Shown here: positions 6,905-16,751 of the stretch, piece by piece
How the letters are laid out: each line of letters starts with the position of its first letter
How positions within the stretch are numbered: position 1 is the first letter of the stretch
Origin: Amarolinea sp964580725
Lineage (GTDB): Bacteria; Chloroflexota; Anaerolineae; SSC4; Amarolineaceae
Direction: 5' to 3'
DNA: 64,000 nt
Assembly: GCA_964580725.1 (NCBI GenBank)
Contig: CAZOLV010000005.1
Coordinates: forward strand, 1 to 64,000
Notes under the pieces: generated by a model
Database searches by the model: none
Told to the model about the DNA's origin: nothing
Seen by the model: the letters and a program-made list of their open reading frames with translations, nothing else
Translations under genes and position numbers: made by a program

Positions 6905-8429
6905 GGCGTTTGCCAGTTCCTTCCCAGGAAGTCAAGAGTGATTGCGGTCGTCCCCAGTGCGCCTGGACGGTTGTACTGACGCGCAGCCCGCCGAGTGTGA
7001 CGCCAGCGGTGCTTTGACCCGGAAAGATGCTGTCTCCCACCAACCAAACGTTGGGAAGATGCGTCGCAGGGCCGCGCGCAGCAAACAGGCTGTGTTGGGC
7101 AAAACCACCAACCATTCCTAAATGGCGACGAGTGAAATCCTGGAAAGTAACGGGGGTTCCGGCCATCTTGAACGCCAAATGACTGCGCACGGTGGGCAGC
7201 ACGCGCTCGACGCCGCGCAACAACCGATCGGTGTATTCCTCACGGCGCGCTTCGTAAACTCTCTCGGCGGAAGGATCGTTGCGCAAGGCCCACCAGGGCG
7301 CAATCGCGGTGTGCGTCGAAACGGTCATTGCCCGCTGGCCGGCGGGCGCACGCGTCGCATCCCAGGCCGGGGCCAGCGAGACGAACACGCTGTTGCCTTC
7401 GCCCAACGGCTGCGTGGGATCGAGCACGATCTGATGATGATCGCTGGCCAGTGTGGGCGGGATGGCGTCGGCGGCGACGCCCAGGTAGAGCATGAAGGCG
7501 CCCCACATTGCCGGCAGGCGCGGGGCCGGCGCACCATCCGTTTGCGATGGAGCCAGCAGTTTGGCCAGGTTCCAGGGCGTCAGATTGGCCACGATTGCAT
7601 CAGCATCCCAACGCCCGCCCTTGCGGGTGTGCACGGCCGCGGCGCGACCGCCCTGCACCTCGATCTGATCAACCTCCTGGCGATAGGCGATCTTGCCGCC
7701 ATGCCGCTGCAGCGCCGCGGCCAGTTCCTCGGCAATTGCGCCCACCCCGCCGCGCACGTGAAAAACCCCCTGGCGCGCCAGATCGAGCGCCGTGGCGCCG
7801 TAGAGCGCATTGGCGCCCGCCGCCGTCGTCTGTGCGCTGATGAGCAGTTGGGCGTCGAGGAAAGTGCGCAAAGCCGGATCGCTGGCGCCCAGCCGATCTG
7901 CCCAACCCGCCACCGTCTGCCCGACCAGCGGCAGCAGACGGGCGTAGGCGGGACGCAGATGGACCGCCAGGCGCAGCGCCTCGCGCAGATCGGTGGGGGG
8001 AAAGGGCGGCGCAGAAGCCGCAAACTGCCAGACCTGATCGGCGGCGCGTTCTTGCGCCTGCCAGAAGCGTTCGGCGGCCGCGCCGGGAAAGGCGCGACGC
8101 CGTTCATCTTGCCAGCGCAGCGGATCGCCAAAACGAACGATCATTCGTTCTGGCAACCAAAACTGCATGGCGGGGTCAGTGCGTTGCACCGGCCACTCGA
8201 TGCCGAGTGCCTGCCCAGCCAGCCAATGGGGACCGCCCGGCTGGAAACCGCCCACCAACGTCGCGCCGGCGTCGAAGCGATAGCCCTTGTGAAAGAAGGT
8301 GGCCGCGCAGCCGCCAGGGCTGACGTGCGCTTCGAGCACCGTCACGTCATGACCACTCCTGGCCAGCATGGCGGCGGTGGTCAACCCGCCGATGCCCGCG
8401 CCGATCACGATGATGCGCCGTTCTTTCAT
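6849..8429 (-). CDS. FAD-dependent desaturase/isomerase, CrtD/CrtI family
   Basis: 526 residues. It has the N-terminal dinucleotide fold (VIGAGIGGLTTA), the family signature GYRFDAGATL near 50-60, and the C-terminal FAD motif NVWLVGDSIFPGQSTAG near 470-490. Members act on carotenoids (CrtI, CrtD) or other polyenes, usually at the membrane. The CrtD-like spacing of the N-terminal motif and the neighbour carH, 20 bp upstream on the same strand, favour carotenoid modification. The exact substrate cannot be read from sequence. The last 30 residues are atypical and overlap the small ORF. Confidence 0.85.
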   Translation of the reverse strand: MKERRIIVIGAGIGGLTTAAMLARSGHDVTVLEAHVSPGGCAATFFHKGYRFDAGATLVGGFQPGGPHWLAGQALGIEWPVQRTDPAMQFWLPERMIVRFGDPLRWQDERRRAFPGAAAERFWQAQERAADQVWQFAASAPPFPPTDLREALRLAVHLRPAYARLLPLVGQTVAGWADRLGASDPALRTFLDAQLLISAQTTAAGANALYGATALDLARQGVFHVRGGVGAIAEELAAALQRHGGKIAYRQEVDQIEVQGGRAAAVHTRKGGRWDADAIVANLTPWNLAKLLAPSQTDGAPAPRLPAMWGAFMLYLGVAADAIPPTLASDHHQIVLDPTQPLGEGNSVFVSLAPAWDATRAPAGQRAMTVSTHTAIAPWWALRNDPSAERVYEARREEYTDRLLRGVERVLPTVRSHLAFKMAGTPVTFQDFTRRHLGMVGGFAQHSLFAARGPATHLPNVWLVGDSIFPGQSTAGVTLGGLRVSTTVQAHWGRPQSLLTSWEGTGKRHARPDAANSARQRPLAAP

Positions 8430-8449
8430 GGTCGTAGACTGCCGGCGGT

Positions 8450-9397
8450 TCAGGCCGCTTGCCTGAGCAGCGCCTGCACTTGACTGACGGCGCTGACGGT
8501 GCTTTCGCCCAGGAAATGACCGGCGACATCGGCGCGTAACTCAGGGTGACGGTTGAAGGCGCGCCCGCCAAAACCAAAGATGGGGCGCGGCGGCGACATG
8601 CCGGCTGTCACTGCGGCCACATGCGCCAGATTTACGGCGGTTTCTGCGGTGGCGGCGGAGAGGATGACCATGGCCGGGCGCAGGCGCTGCATCTCGGCCA
8701 GCAGATGGTCTTCGGGCACGTTTTGCCCCAGGTAGATGACGTGGTGCCCCTGGCGGCGCAGAAAGAAGCTCAGCAGCACCAGCCCCACCTCGTGCCAGTC
8801 GCCGGGCGCACAGCCCAACACGATGGCCGGTTCGTCCTGATGCACCGGCGTCACGTTGACCATGGATTCGAGCTTACGGCGCACGTAGTGCGAGGCGAAA
8901 TGTTCGGCGACGACCGACACCTCACCGCGGTGCCAGCGTTCGCCAATTTCGACCATCGCCGGGGCCAGCACCCACTCGCATGAGGACTCGACGCCGTGCA
9001 GGGCGAACGATTCGCTCATGATGCGATCGGCACCGCTCTCGTCGAAGTCGAGCAACGCCTCAAATAAGCGGCGGCGCAGTTCGGCATGAGCGCTACGTTC
9101 GACAGGCGCTGCGGTGACTTCCGCCTCCCCGCTCGACTTCTGGCGCAGTTGCAGCAGCGCCACGGCCTGGCTGATGGCCATGCCTTCGTCCACACGACGC
9201 TTCAGCCAGCGCAGCATGGCCACATCGCGTTCGGAATAGAGCCGGTAGCCGCTGTCGGTGCGCTGCGGCTCGCACACGCCATAGCGTCGCTCCCAAGCCC
9301 GCAGCGTCGGCGCCGTCAATCCTGTCGCCTGTTCCACCGCCCTGATGTTGTACACAGGACGGTCCTGATAGTCGTCAACCCGAAAAATCTCTGTCAT
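8450..9397 (-). CDS. carH: CarH-type B12-dependent light-sensing MerR regulator
   Basis: 315 residues. The N-terminal MerR domain (about 15-85) contains TLRAWERRYGV. The C-terminal part is a helical cap plus a cobalamin-binding domain. The photoreceptor residues of Thermus CarH are all present: Trp155 and His156, nine residues from Trp155 to Glu165-His166 (the W-x9-EH motif), and the lower-ligand His202 in DWHEVG. CarH tetramers with adenosylcobalamin repress carotenoid genes in the dark and fall apart in light. The CrtD-like gene follows 20 bp later, so self-regulation with its target is likely. RBS GAGGTGAGGA precedes the ATG. Confidence 0.93.
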   Translation of the reverse strand: MTEIFRVDDYQDRPVYNIRAVEQATGLTAPTLRAWERRYGVCEPQRTDSGYRLYSERDVAMLRWLKRRVDEGMAISQAVALLQLRQKSSGEAEVTAAPVERSAHAELRRRLFEALLDFDESGADRIMSESFALHGVESSCEWVLAPAMVEIGERWHRGEVSVVAEHFASHYVRRKLESMVNVTPVHQDEPAIVLGCAPGDWHEVGLVLLSFFLRRQGHHVIYLGQNVPEDHLLAEMQRLRPAMVILSAATAETAVNLAHVAAVTAGMSPPRPIFGFGGRAFNRHPELRADVAGHFLGESTVSAVSQVQALLRQAA

Positions 9398-9440
9398 GTC
9401 CTCACCTCACCAATCCCGTAGCATGTGACACGGTGACGGC

Positions 9441-9469
9441 ATGATAGCACGGATTGCGCATCTTGTCAA
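9441..9469 (-). promoter_or_regulatory. Sigma70 promoter of carH with possible operator repeats
   Basis: On the minus strand TTGACA (9464-9469), 17-bp spacer, TATCAT (9441-9446). Just downstream, two GTGAC repeats (read on the plus strand) at 9425-9429 and 9433-9437 overlap the expected start of transcription and could be CarH sites. The promoter match is strong; the operator is a guess. Confidence 0.7.
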
Positions 9470-9527
9470 ATCTTTGTATAATGTTCGTGCAGGGAGGGGG
9501 TCGCCAATGTCAGAACGGTTTGCACCT

Positions 9528-12500
9528 TCACGTCGCTGTTTCTGTCGGTGAGAGTGTGGGCAGCGACAGGCGAGGGCGTTGGCTGAAATCGGGAAGGGTT
9601 GGCGGGTTTGTGCGCAACAGGCGCATGATCTCTGCCAGCGCCCGCTCCAATTGCGGGTCTGCGTCTGTCAGGTAATCCTGCGGCCGCATTTCGACCTCGA
9701 TGTCCGGTTCGGCGCCGTAGTTTTCGACGCCCCAGTGCACATCCTCGAACCAAAACGAGAATTCGGGCTGTGTTGTGACGCCGCCGTCCACCAGCGAGTC
9801 ACGGTAGGCCAGCCCGATCACGCCGCCCCAGGTGCGTTTGCCCACGAGAGGGCCGAGCTTCATCAGCTTGAAGGCGTGACAAAACATGTCGCCATCCGAG
9901 CCTGTCTGTTCGTTGGCCAGCGCCGCCATCGGACCGAGCACCGATTCGAGCGGGTAGGGGGTTGGCGCACCCCAGCGCGAGACATCGTAGCCGAGACGGC
10001 GCCGCGCCAGCTTTTCCAGGATCAACTGCGACACATGACCGCCGCCGTTGAAGCGTACATCCACGATCAGGCCGGGGCGGTCAACCTCGGCCAGATAGCC
10101 GCGGTGAAATTCGGCAAAACCATGCGACCCCATGTCTGGAATGTGCACATAGCCCACCTGACCCTCCGTCGCCTCGTGCACGCGCTGCCGATTTCGCTCG
10201 ACCCAGGCGCGATAGCGCAGCATGAACTCCGAGCCGAGCGTTTTGACCGAAAACGTCTCTGGCGTCTCGCTGCCCTGGCGCACGAACGTCACGTAGACCT
10301 CGTTGTTCGCCTGGCAGACCAACGCTTCGCCCAGGGTGCGGCGCCGTCCCACCTTGCGCCCGTTGACGGCGGTCAGCCGGTCGCCCGGTTTGAGGTTCAG
10401 GCCCAAGCGGTGCAGCGGGGCGGCGCGTTCGGGGTCCCAGACATCGCCTGGCACGATGCGCAGCAGTTCGTAATTGTCGGCGGCTTCATCGTAGCGGAAA
10501 TCGGCGCCCAGGAAGCCCTGGTCGTAGGAGGGCCGCGGCGGATAGTCGCCGCCATATTCGTAGGCGTGAGAGGTGCCCAACTCTCCCTGCATTTCCCACA
10601 TCAGGTCGGAGAATTCGCTGCGCGTCGCCACCCGTTCCAGCAGGGGGAGGTAACGCTCGTAGACGGCGCGCCAGTCCACCCCGGACATATCCTCTGTCCA
10701 GAAGTGATCGCGCTGCAAGCGCCAGGCCTCACGATACATCTGTCTCCATTCGGCGTGCGGATTCACCGACAGGCGGATGCGGCCGAGATCGAGCCAACCG
10801 CTGCGGCGCGAGGGGGCGGCGGCGTTGGAATCGGCCTTCTCGCCGGCCTTGACCACGCGCAACTGGTTGCCTGCCCGGTAGATCAGCGTCTTGCCGTTGG
10901 ACGAGACCTCGAAATTGGTCAGGCCATTGAACAGCGTCTCCAGGCGCAACTCCTCCAGGTCGTACATCTCCAGCAGCCCTTTGCCGTCTTCGTCCTGATC
11001 GCTCACGCCGATGCCCAATGCGCCCTCGGCCGGGAAGGAAGAAAAGAGCACCTTGCCCTTGATCCCCCTGATCTGGCCATACCGCTTGACTTCGACAGGA
11101 AAAGCGATCACGCGCTCGGTAATCCCTTCCAGGTCTATCTGCAGTCGGGGCGGCTGCTGGTTCGCCTGTTGGGATGCTTCGGCGGCGGCTGTTTCGCCGG
11201 CCGGCTGCGGCGCTGCTTCGGCGGCGGCTGTTTCGCCGGCCGGCTGCGGCGCTGGTTCGGCGGCGGCNNNNNNNNNNNNNNNNNNNNNNNNNNNNNNNNN
11301 NNNNNNNNNNNNNNNNNNNNNNNNNNNNNNNNNNNNNNNNNNNNNNNNNNNNNNNNNNNNNNNNNNNTGTTTCGCCGGCCGGCTGCGGCGTTGCTTCGGC
11401 TGCGGCTGTTTCGCCGGCCGGCTGCGGCGTTGCTTCGGCTGCGGCTGTTTCGCCGGCCGGCGCTGATGGGGCCGCAGGCGGCGCAGATTCTGGCTCGCTG
11501 GCATGAGACGCCTTTTCGCCAGGCGCCCGGGGGTCGGGCACGAAGGGCGATGGCAGGTCGGCGCGCAGCGTGATCAGGTAGGGGCGCATGCCCCAGGTAA
11601 AATTCAGATCGAAATGGAGGTTGTCTTCGACAGGATCGAACTCACGGTAAGAGAGAAAATAGAGATAGCGCCCATCGGGATCGAAAGCGGGCGCGATGTC
11701 GCGCAACACCGGCCGGGTGATCTGCCAGGTTTCGCCGGTTTCGAGCAGCGCCAGCTTGATGACCGAGGTCTGCTGTGTGACGGCAAACCCATAGGCCAGC
11801 CAGCGCCCATCGGGCGACCAGGCCAGCCCACGAATCGAGCGATATGGGCTGCGGTCGAGCACGCGCAGGGAACGCTGGTCGAGGTCAACCACCAGCACTT
11901 CATGGCGATGGTTGGTCAGGGCGACCAGGTTGCCGTGCGGCGCGGCCGCCAGATCGAGCGGGCGTCCGATGTCCAGCCCATCCAGCCGCACCTGCGGTTC
12001 TTCGGCGGCTTCGGCCTGATAGATTTCCAGCGTCTCTTCGCCGGCGGCGTCGCTGACGACGAGCAGCCGCTCCTCATCGGCCAGCCAGGCGGCCAGCCGG
12101 CAGCGGGCGCCGTTGGTGGGGCCATACTGCACGACGGCCTGTTCCCAGTTGGCCATACTGAAGACCTTGCCGCGCGCAACGATGGCCACACCCGCACCGC
12201 TCGGATGCAGGTCGTAGTGATGCAAGTAGCTGGCGGCGTGCACGAATTTGCGATTGCGCTGCACACGCACGCTGTGAAATACGATCTCGATGCGTTGCGC
12301 CTGGTCGCTGGCCGGGTCGAAGACGAATAGATCGGCGCCGGCGTGATAGACGATACGCCGGCCATCGGTCGAGGGGTAGCGCACGTAGTATTCCTGATGC
12401 CGCGTGTGCTGGCGCACGTCGTCACCGTTGGGCAGACACGAATAGAGGTTGCCCACGCCGTCGTGATCCGACACGAAATAGATGCGTTCGTCCACCCACA

Positions 12501-13077
12501 GCGGGACCGCCACGTTGCCGGCCAGGTAAAGCAGGCGCCGCCATTCGCCCTGACCGGTGGGGTCAATCCACAGATGGCCGGCGCGGCCGCCGCGATAGCG
12601 TTTCCAGAGCGCCAGGTCGGTCGTGTTGCGCCCAACTACCAGGCCGCCCTGCGGGCCATAGCTGACGCTGACCGCCGCTCCGACCGGCAGCCGCTGCGGC
12701 TCGCCGCCCTGCGGCGTCACCGTGTAGAGGAACGAAGGGCGCCCAAAGGGCTGCCCGCTATTGCTGGCGAAGATGATCGCCGCGCCGTCGGGCGTCCAGC
12801 CAACGACGTTGGTCGTGGCGCCCAGGTAAGTCAGCCTTTTGGACGGGCCGCCGCTGGCCGGCATCACGTAGACCTCGGGGAAGCCTTCGTCACGGCCGGT
12901 GTAGGCCAGCCAGGCCCCGTCAGGCGCCAGCGCCGCCGCGGTGATCTGGCCAGGGCTGGCACTGAGACGGCGCGCCGTGCCCCCGCTCACAGGGGCGGTC
13001 CACAGGTCATCCTCGCACACGAAAACGACGGTCTCTCGATGGATCGTGGGAAAACGATAGTATCCGGCGTCGAACAT
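9528..13077 (-). CDS. Tricorn-type S41 protease, interrupted by an assembly gap
   Basis: One gene in two frames because a 100-N placeholder (11268-11367) is not a multiple of three. The start at 13077 has AAAGGAG upstream. The N-terminal part (13077 to about 11530) is a beta-propeller of WD/TolB-like repeats. A Pro-Ala-Glu-rich linker made of 13-residue repeats (AAAEATPQPAGET) surrounds the gap. The C-terminal part has the tricorn core, a PDZ-like segment and the catalytic features: His in GTSHAYEYGG, Ser-Asp in GSDGDMF, and a Glu in VENYGAEPD. Tricorn degrades peptides released by other proteases. True length is unknown because the repeat count is lost in the gap. Confidence 0.92.
11160..11465. 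repeat. 39-bp coding tandem repeat around an assembly gap
   Basis: A 39-bp unit encoding AAAEATPQPAGET or close variants is visible about five times on the two sides of the N run. Copies left and right of the gap differ slightly (GCTGCTTCGGCGG versus GTTGCTTCGGCTG), so at least two subfamilies exist. Confidence 0.85.
11268..11367. other. Assembly gap of 100 N
   Basis: Exactly 100 N inside the tricorn linker repeat; a placeholder of unknown real size. Confidence 0.98.
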
Positions 13078-13412
13078 GTCGCTCCTTTCACGTAGCTCCT
13101 CAGGCGCCGGGGGACTGGCCTCAGGGCCGGGTCGTTGCCAGGTCGGGGCCTATCATACCATGCTTTGGCGATACACAAAAGTGCTTGGCACGCACCAGAT
13201 TCGGCGGCAAGCCCCGTCGCAGGGGCGCTGTTGGATAGCCGGGCGCTTGATCGCCCGGCGCCCGCCGGTGAGCGGATGCGGATGCGGACGCGGTTTCACC
13301 GCCAATTTCACGCCTGGCGTCGCCTGTGTTAGAATGATCGTACAAAGCCGCACGAGATTGCCCGCTCTGTGCGTCAGACCGGGCGGCGTGCACATCTGGA
13401 TGGCGTAGAACG
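13078..13412. other. Divergent intergenic region with two GC hairpins
   Basis: Between the tricorn and sugar-dehydrogenase genes. It holds stems GCCCC/GGGGC (13211-13226) and GCCGGGCG/CGCCCGGC with a 6-nt loop (13238-13259), a candidate minus-strand -10 box at 13152-13157 for the tricorn gene, and a plus-strand promoter at 13307-13335. No gene seen. Confidence 0.6.
13307..13335 (+). promoter_or_regulatory. Candidate sigma70 promoter for the sugar dehydrogenase gene
   Basis: TTCACG (13307-13312), 17-bp spacer, TAGAAT (13330-13335), 78 bp before the ATG at 13413. Confidence 0.5.
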
Positions 13413-14810
13413 ATGACAATCGAGACGATGATCGAGGCGCCGGCGCTGCGCAGATTACTCAGGGCTGCGTTGGCGCTGTGGCTGGCGGGACAACTGTTTC
13501 TGCTGGCTGCGCCCCCTGCCCTGGCAGAACCACTTCCTCCGCATGTCACAGTCGAGACCTTTGGAACATGGCCCGCCGGCTACCCGACGGCGCTGGCCTG
13601 GGCGCCAGATGGCCGGCTGCTGGTCAACACCAAAGAGGGCTACATCTACCAGTTTGGCCCGCAGGGTGGCGCCGCTGTGATGTGGCTCGACCTCTCGGCC
13701 ACGGTGCTCGATTCGGTCGAACATGGTTTGATCGGCATCGCCTTCGACCCGCTGTTTGCCAGCCAGCCGTTCGTCTACCTCTACTACACGGTCGAAATCG
13801 AAGGCATCGTCAGCAATCGCCTGGTGCGCTACACCGAAAGCGGTGGGCAACCGGGCGATCCCTTCGTGTTGCTCGACGTGCCGCGCGTCAGCGCCGAGCT
13901 GAACTGCCCCTGGCACAACGGCGGCAACCTGCGCTTTGGCCCCGATGGCTATCTCTACGTCACCATTGGCGACTACGGCTGTAACGGCGGCAACAGCCAG
14001 AATCGAGCGACGCCCAAAGGCAAGGTGCTGCGCCTGGACGTGCGTCCCCCCTTCCTGAACGAACCGAATGCCGCCCGCGCGGCGCCCAACCCGCCCTGCA
14101 CGGCGGCGCAAGACAACGGCACACCCGATCAGCGCGTATGGGCCTGCGGGCTGCGCAACAGTTGGGACCTGACCTTCGACAGCGTCAGCAGCTTCAGCTT
14201 TGCCACCGAGAACGGCCCCGGCTGCAACGATGAAATTGACTGGATGTTGCCCGGTTACAACTATGGCTGGCCCTACAGCGCCACCGGCTACTACGACTGC
14301 GTGGCACTGCCGCCCCCCTACACCGAGCCGATCTATGTTTATCCGGAGCCAATCGGCATCGCCGGGGTGACGATCTTCAACAGCACGACCATTCCCGAAT
14401 GGCGCCATCATCTGATCTGGTGCGCCAATCGCACCTACACGATGTATCACGCCCCTTTTGCCGACGCACAGTTCGACTCGCTGGCGCCGGGCAGCGCCCA
14501 AGCGGTGGATGGCGTCGTGTGTCCCACCGCCCTGGGCGTCGGTCCCGACGGCCGTCTGTACTACCTGGAGTTTGGCGATGTGCGCGTGCTCCAGCAGCAC
14601 GGCTGCCTGCTGCCCTGGGACTACGACCACAACCAGGTGGTGGATGTGCTCGATGTGCAGCAGGCGGCAGACCTGTGGGGCGCCGCCTGGACAGACGCAG
14701 GCTACAGCATCGAGATGGACAATAACTTCGACGGGGCGCTCGACGTGCTCGACGTGCAGGAAACGGCACTGCACTGGGGCGATCTGTGCCCTGCAAACCC
14801 TGGAAACTGA
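13413..14810 (+). CDS. Exported PQQ-dependent sugar dehydrogenase-like protein with dockerin-like tail
   Basis: 465 residues. A signal peptide (about 12-38, ending near PALAEP) is followed by a six-bladed propeller of the soluble glucose/sorbosone dehydrogenase type, with GNLRFGPDGYLYVTIGD, GLRNSWDLTFD and GYNYGWP. Such enzymes oxidise aldose sugars with PQQ outside the membrane. The last 60 residues hold two Asp-rich EF-hand-like units: DYDHNQVVDVLDVQ and DNNFDGALDVLDVQ, each followed by a similar helix ending in W-G. This duplicated calcium-binding layout resembles dockerin type I. A cohesin partner is not in the window. Confidence 0.88.
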   Translation: MTIETMIEAPALRRLLRAALALWLAGQLFLLAAPPALAEPLPPHVTVETFGTWPAGYPTALAWAPDGRLLVNTKEGYIYQFGPQGGAAVMWLDLSATVLDSVEHGLIGIAFDPLFASQPFVYLYYTVEIEGIVSNRLVRYTESGGQPGDPFVLLDVPRVSAELNCPWHNGGNLRFGPDGYLYVTIGDYGCNGGNSQNRATPKGKVLRLDVRPPFLNEPNAARAAPNPPCTAAQDNGTPDQRVWACGLRNSWDLTFDSVSSFSFATENGPGCNDEIDWMLPGYNYGWPYSATGYYDCVALPPPYTEPIYVYPEPIGIAGVTIFNSTTIPEWRHHLIWCANRTYTMYHAPFADAQFDSLAPGSAQAVDGVVCPTALGVGPDGRLYYLEFGDVRVLQQHGCLLPWDYDHNQVVDVLDVQQAADLWGAAWTDAGYSIEMDNNFDGALDVLDVQETALHWGDLCPANPGN

Positions 14811-14818
14811 GGCCGCAC

Positions 14819-15961
14819 ATGAACCCATCCGAAGCCGCCGGCGGGCCTGCCCGCCCGCCCGATCTCCCCATCGAATCCATGGACCAGACGGTTTGGGACT
14901 TGCGCAGAGCGATCGAAGACCAGTTCGAAATCTGGCAGGTGACCTATCCGGCCTCTGCGCAGGAGCCAATTTGCTTTGGCGGACGGTTGCGCATGCCCGC
15001 CGATCAGGCCTACCCGCTGCTTGCGCAGCGTTTTCGCCGTCTTGGCTTCACGCTCGGGTTGCGCCGCGCCGGCGAGGAAGACGTGGTGCTGGCGACGCCG
15101 GGTGTCGTGCATGTGCAGCCGTCGCGGGTGTGGGTCAACGCGGGGTTGTTCGTGCTGACCGTGCTGATGACACTGCTGTCCGGCGCCAGCAGCGAACTTG
15201 GGGCCCTGCCGCGCACGTTGGCCGATTGGCTGCGCGGGATTCCGTTCTCTTTCACGTTGCTCGCCATTCTGGGAACGCACGAACTGGGGCATTACTTTGC
15301 CGCCCGCAGGCACAAGGTCGCCGTGACGCTGCCCTACTTCATCCCCTTTCCACTGGGCGTGGGCACGCTGGGAGCGTTCATCAAGATGAAGTCGCCGGTG
15401 GAGAACCGGCGGGCGCTGTTCGACGTGGCGGCGGCGGGACCGTTGGCAGGGCTGATCGTGGCGCTGCCGCTCTTGATCATCGGTCTGGCCGGCTCTCCTG
15501 TCCAGGCGGCGCCAGTGGGCGTCGAGGGGTTGCAGGAGGGCAATTCACTGCTCTATGCCCTGCTCAAGCTGCTGATTCATGGCCAGTGGCTGCCCGGCAA
15601 CGGCCAGGATGTCATGCTCAGCTCGATGGCGTTTGCCGCCTGGTTTGGCCTGCTGGTTACAGCCTTCAACCTGCTGCCGGTTGGCCAGCTCGACGGCGGG
15701 CACATTCTCTACGCCCTCGGTTGGGGACGGCGGCCGCTTGGCTACGCCGTGTTGGCCGTTCTGATCGTCTTGGGCGCTGTGGCCTGGAGCGGCTGGTTCG
15801 TCTGGGCCGGCCTCATCTACTTCGTCACCGGGCTGGATCACCCCGCGCCGCTCGACGAAATTACCACGCTCGACCGCCCTCGCCGTGTGTTGGGCGCCGT
15901 ACTCATCCTGATCTTCGTGTTGGTCTTCACGCCGATTCCGCTGGCGCCGATCGGCCAATAG
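14819..15961 (+). CDS. Site-2-type M50 membrane metalloprotease
   Basis: 380 residues from the ATG at 14819; an alternative ATG lies at 14879. The N-terminal 100 residues are soluble. Membrane helices follow, carrying the zinc motif HELGH (in GTHELGHYFAARR) and the third ligand motif NLLPVGQLDGGH. These are intramembrane proteases of the SREBP site-2 kind, cutting membrane-bound regulators or signal peptides. It starts 8 bp after the sugar dehydrogenase gene on the same strand. Confidence 0.9.
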   Translation: MNPSEAAGGPARPPDLPIESMDQTVWDLRRAIEDQFEIWQVTYPASAQEPICFGGRLRMPADQAYPLLAQRFRRLGFTLGLRRAGEEDVVLATPGVVHVQPSRVWVNAGLFVLTVLMTLLSGASSELGALPRTLADWLRGIPFSFTLLAILGTHELGHYFAARRHKVAVTLPYFIPFPLGVGTLGAFIKMKSPVENRRALFDVAAAGPLAGLIVALPLLIIGLAGSPVQAAPVGVEGLQEGNSLLYALLKLLIHGQWLPGNGQDVMLSSMAFAAWFGLLVTAFNLLPVGQLDGGHILYALGWGRRPLGYAVLAVLIVLGAVAWSGWFVWAGLIYFVTGLDHPAPLDEITTLDRPRRVLGAVLILIFVLVFTPIPLAPIGQ

Positions 15962-15966
15962 CCAGG

Positions 15967-16716
15967 CTAGACCAGCGTCAGCTTGTTTTGCACCAGGCTG
16001 GCCAGGAAGCGGCGCTCGCCCGCCTGCACGAACGAGATGATGATCGCCATATCGTTGCCGTCGGGCTGTGCGGCGGTGACGACGCCGCGACCAAAACGTT
16101 CATGTTCAACTTCGACGCCGGGCTTGTAGATCGTCGAGATGATGCGCCCCGGCTTCACGGCCACGCCGGCAGGCCCCAGCGGAGCGGCTGTCTGCGCCGA
16201 CACGATGGCCGCCATTTCCCGGTCACGCCAGGCGTCGGCGTACTGCGCCACATCCTCGACACGACGCACCTGCACACGCACCCGCTCCAGGTTGTGTCGG
16301 GCCTGCGCCAGGTTAGGCATCAGACGCCCCTTGTCCACAGCCTGATCGCTGCTCTGGGCCACCACGCGTGACGCCGTGGACAGAGCGCGGCTCAACTCAT
16401 CGAAGACAGTGCGCGGCTCGGAGACGCCCAGGTCAATCTGGATCAGGCGCACGCCGTTCTGGCGACAGAGTTCGGCCCGCAGCGTCTCGCGCTGCGCCTC
16501 TTCCATCTCTTCTGCGTCGCTCTTGCGCACCTTGCGCTGGCCCTGGAGTCCCTGCAGACGCATGGCGACCCCCAATTCTGGATAGTACAGGTCGAGTTTG
16601 AGCAACCGTTTGGTGCCGGGGTTACGCAGCCAGGCGGGCGTCACGTTCTCCTGCACATTGAATTCACCCAGGATGCGCGTAAAGATCTCGCGCCAGCCCA
16701 TCGCATATTGCCACAT
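15967..16716 (-). CDS. Degenerate nuclease-fold domain joined to a UvrD-type tudor domain
   Basis: 249 residues from the ATG at 16716 (AAGAGGCG upstream). The N-terminal 100 residues read like the small endonuclease domain found in Vsr- and DUF559-type proteins: Asp42 in LDLYYPELGVAM, then a helix with KVRKSDAEEMEEAQRETLR and RLIQIDL. The usual Glu-x-Lys is replaced by Arg-Leu-Gln (53-55), so catalysis looks lost. A helical middle leads to a C-terminal domain (about 185-249) like the tudor tail of PcrA/UvrD helicases: GVEVEHERFGRGVV and FLASLVQNKLTLV. In PcrA this tail binds RNA polymerase. The joint architecture is unfamiliar to me. Confidence 0.65.
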   Translation of the reverse strand: MWQYAMGWREIFTRILGEFNVQENVTPAWLRNPGTKRLLKLDLYYPELGVAMRLQGLQGQRKVRKSDAEEMEEAQRETLRAELCRQNGVRLIQIDLGVSEPRTVFDELSRALSTASRVVAQSSDQAVDKGRLMPNLAQARHNLERVRVQVRRVEDVAQYADAWRDREMAAIVSAQTAAPLGPAGVAVKPGRIISTIYKPGVEVEHERFGRGVVTAAQPDGNDMAIIISFVQAGERRFLASLVQNKLTLV

Positions 16717-16751
16717 GATTCGCCTCTTCTTGATCTTTGGATGGCGGGCAG

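Noticed and set aside
9454..9482. Plus-strand promoter TTGCGC-17-TATAAT
   Set aside because: It would read into the end of the tricorn gene on the opposite strand; the overlapping minus-strand promoter for carH has a better match and a gene to drive.
9579..11573. 664-codon frame on the plus strand opposite the tricorn gene
   Set aside because: Shadow of a GC-rich gene: no family motif, and it runs through the gap. The opposite strand has full protease motifs.
13455..14969. 504-codon minus-strand frame opposite the sugar dehydrogenase
   Set aside because: No recognisable domain; the plus strand encodes a signal peptide, propeller and calcium loops.
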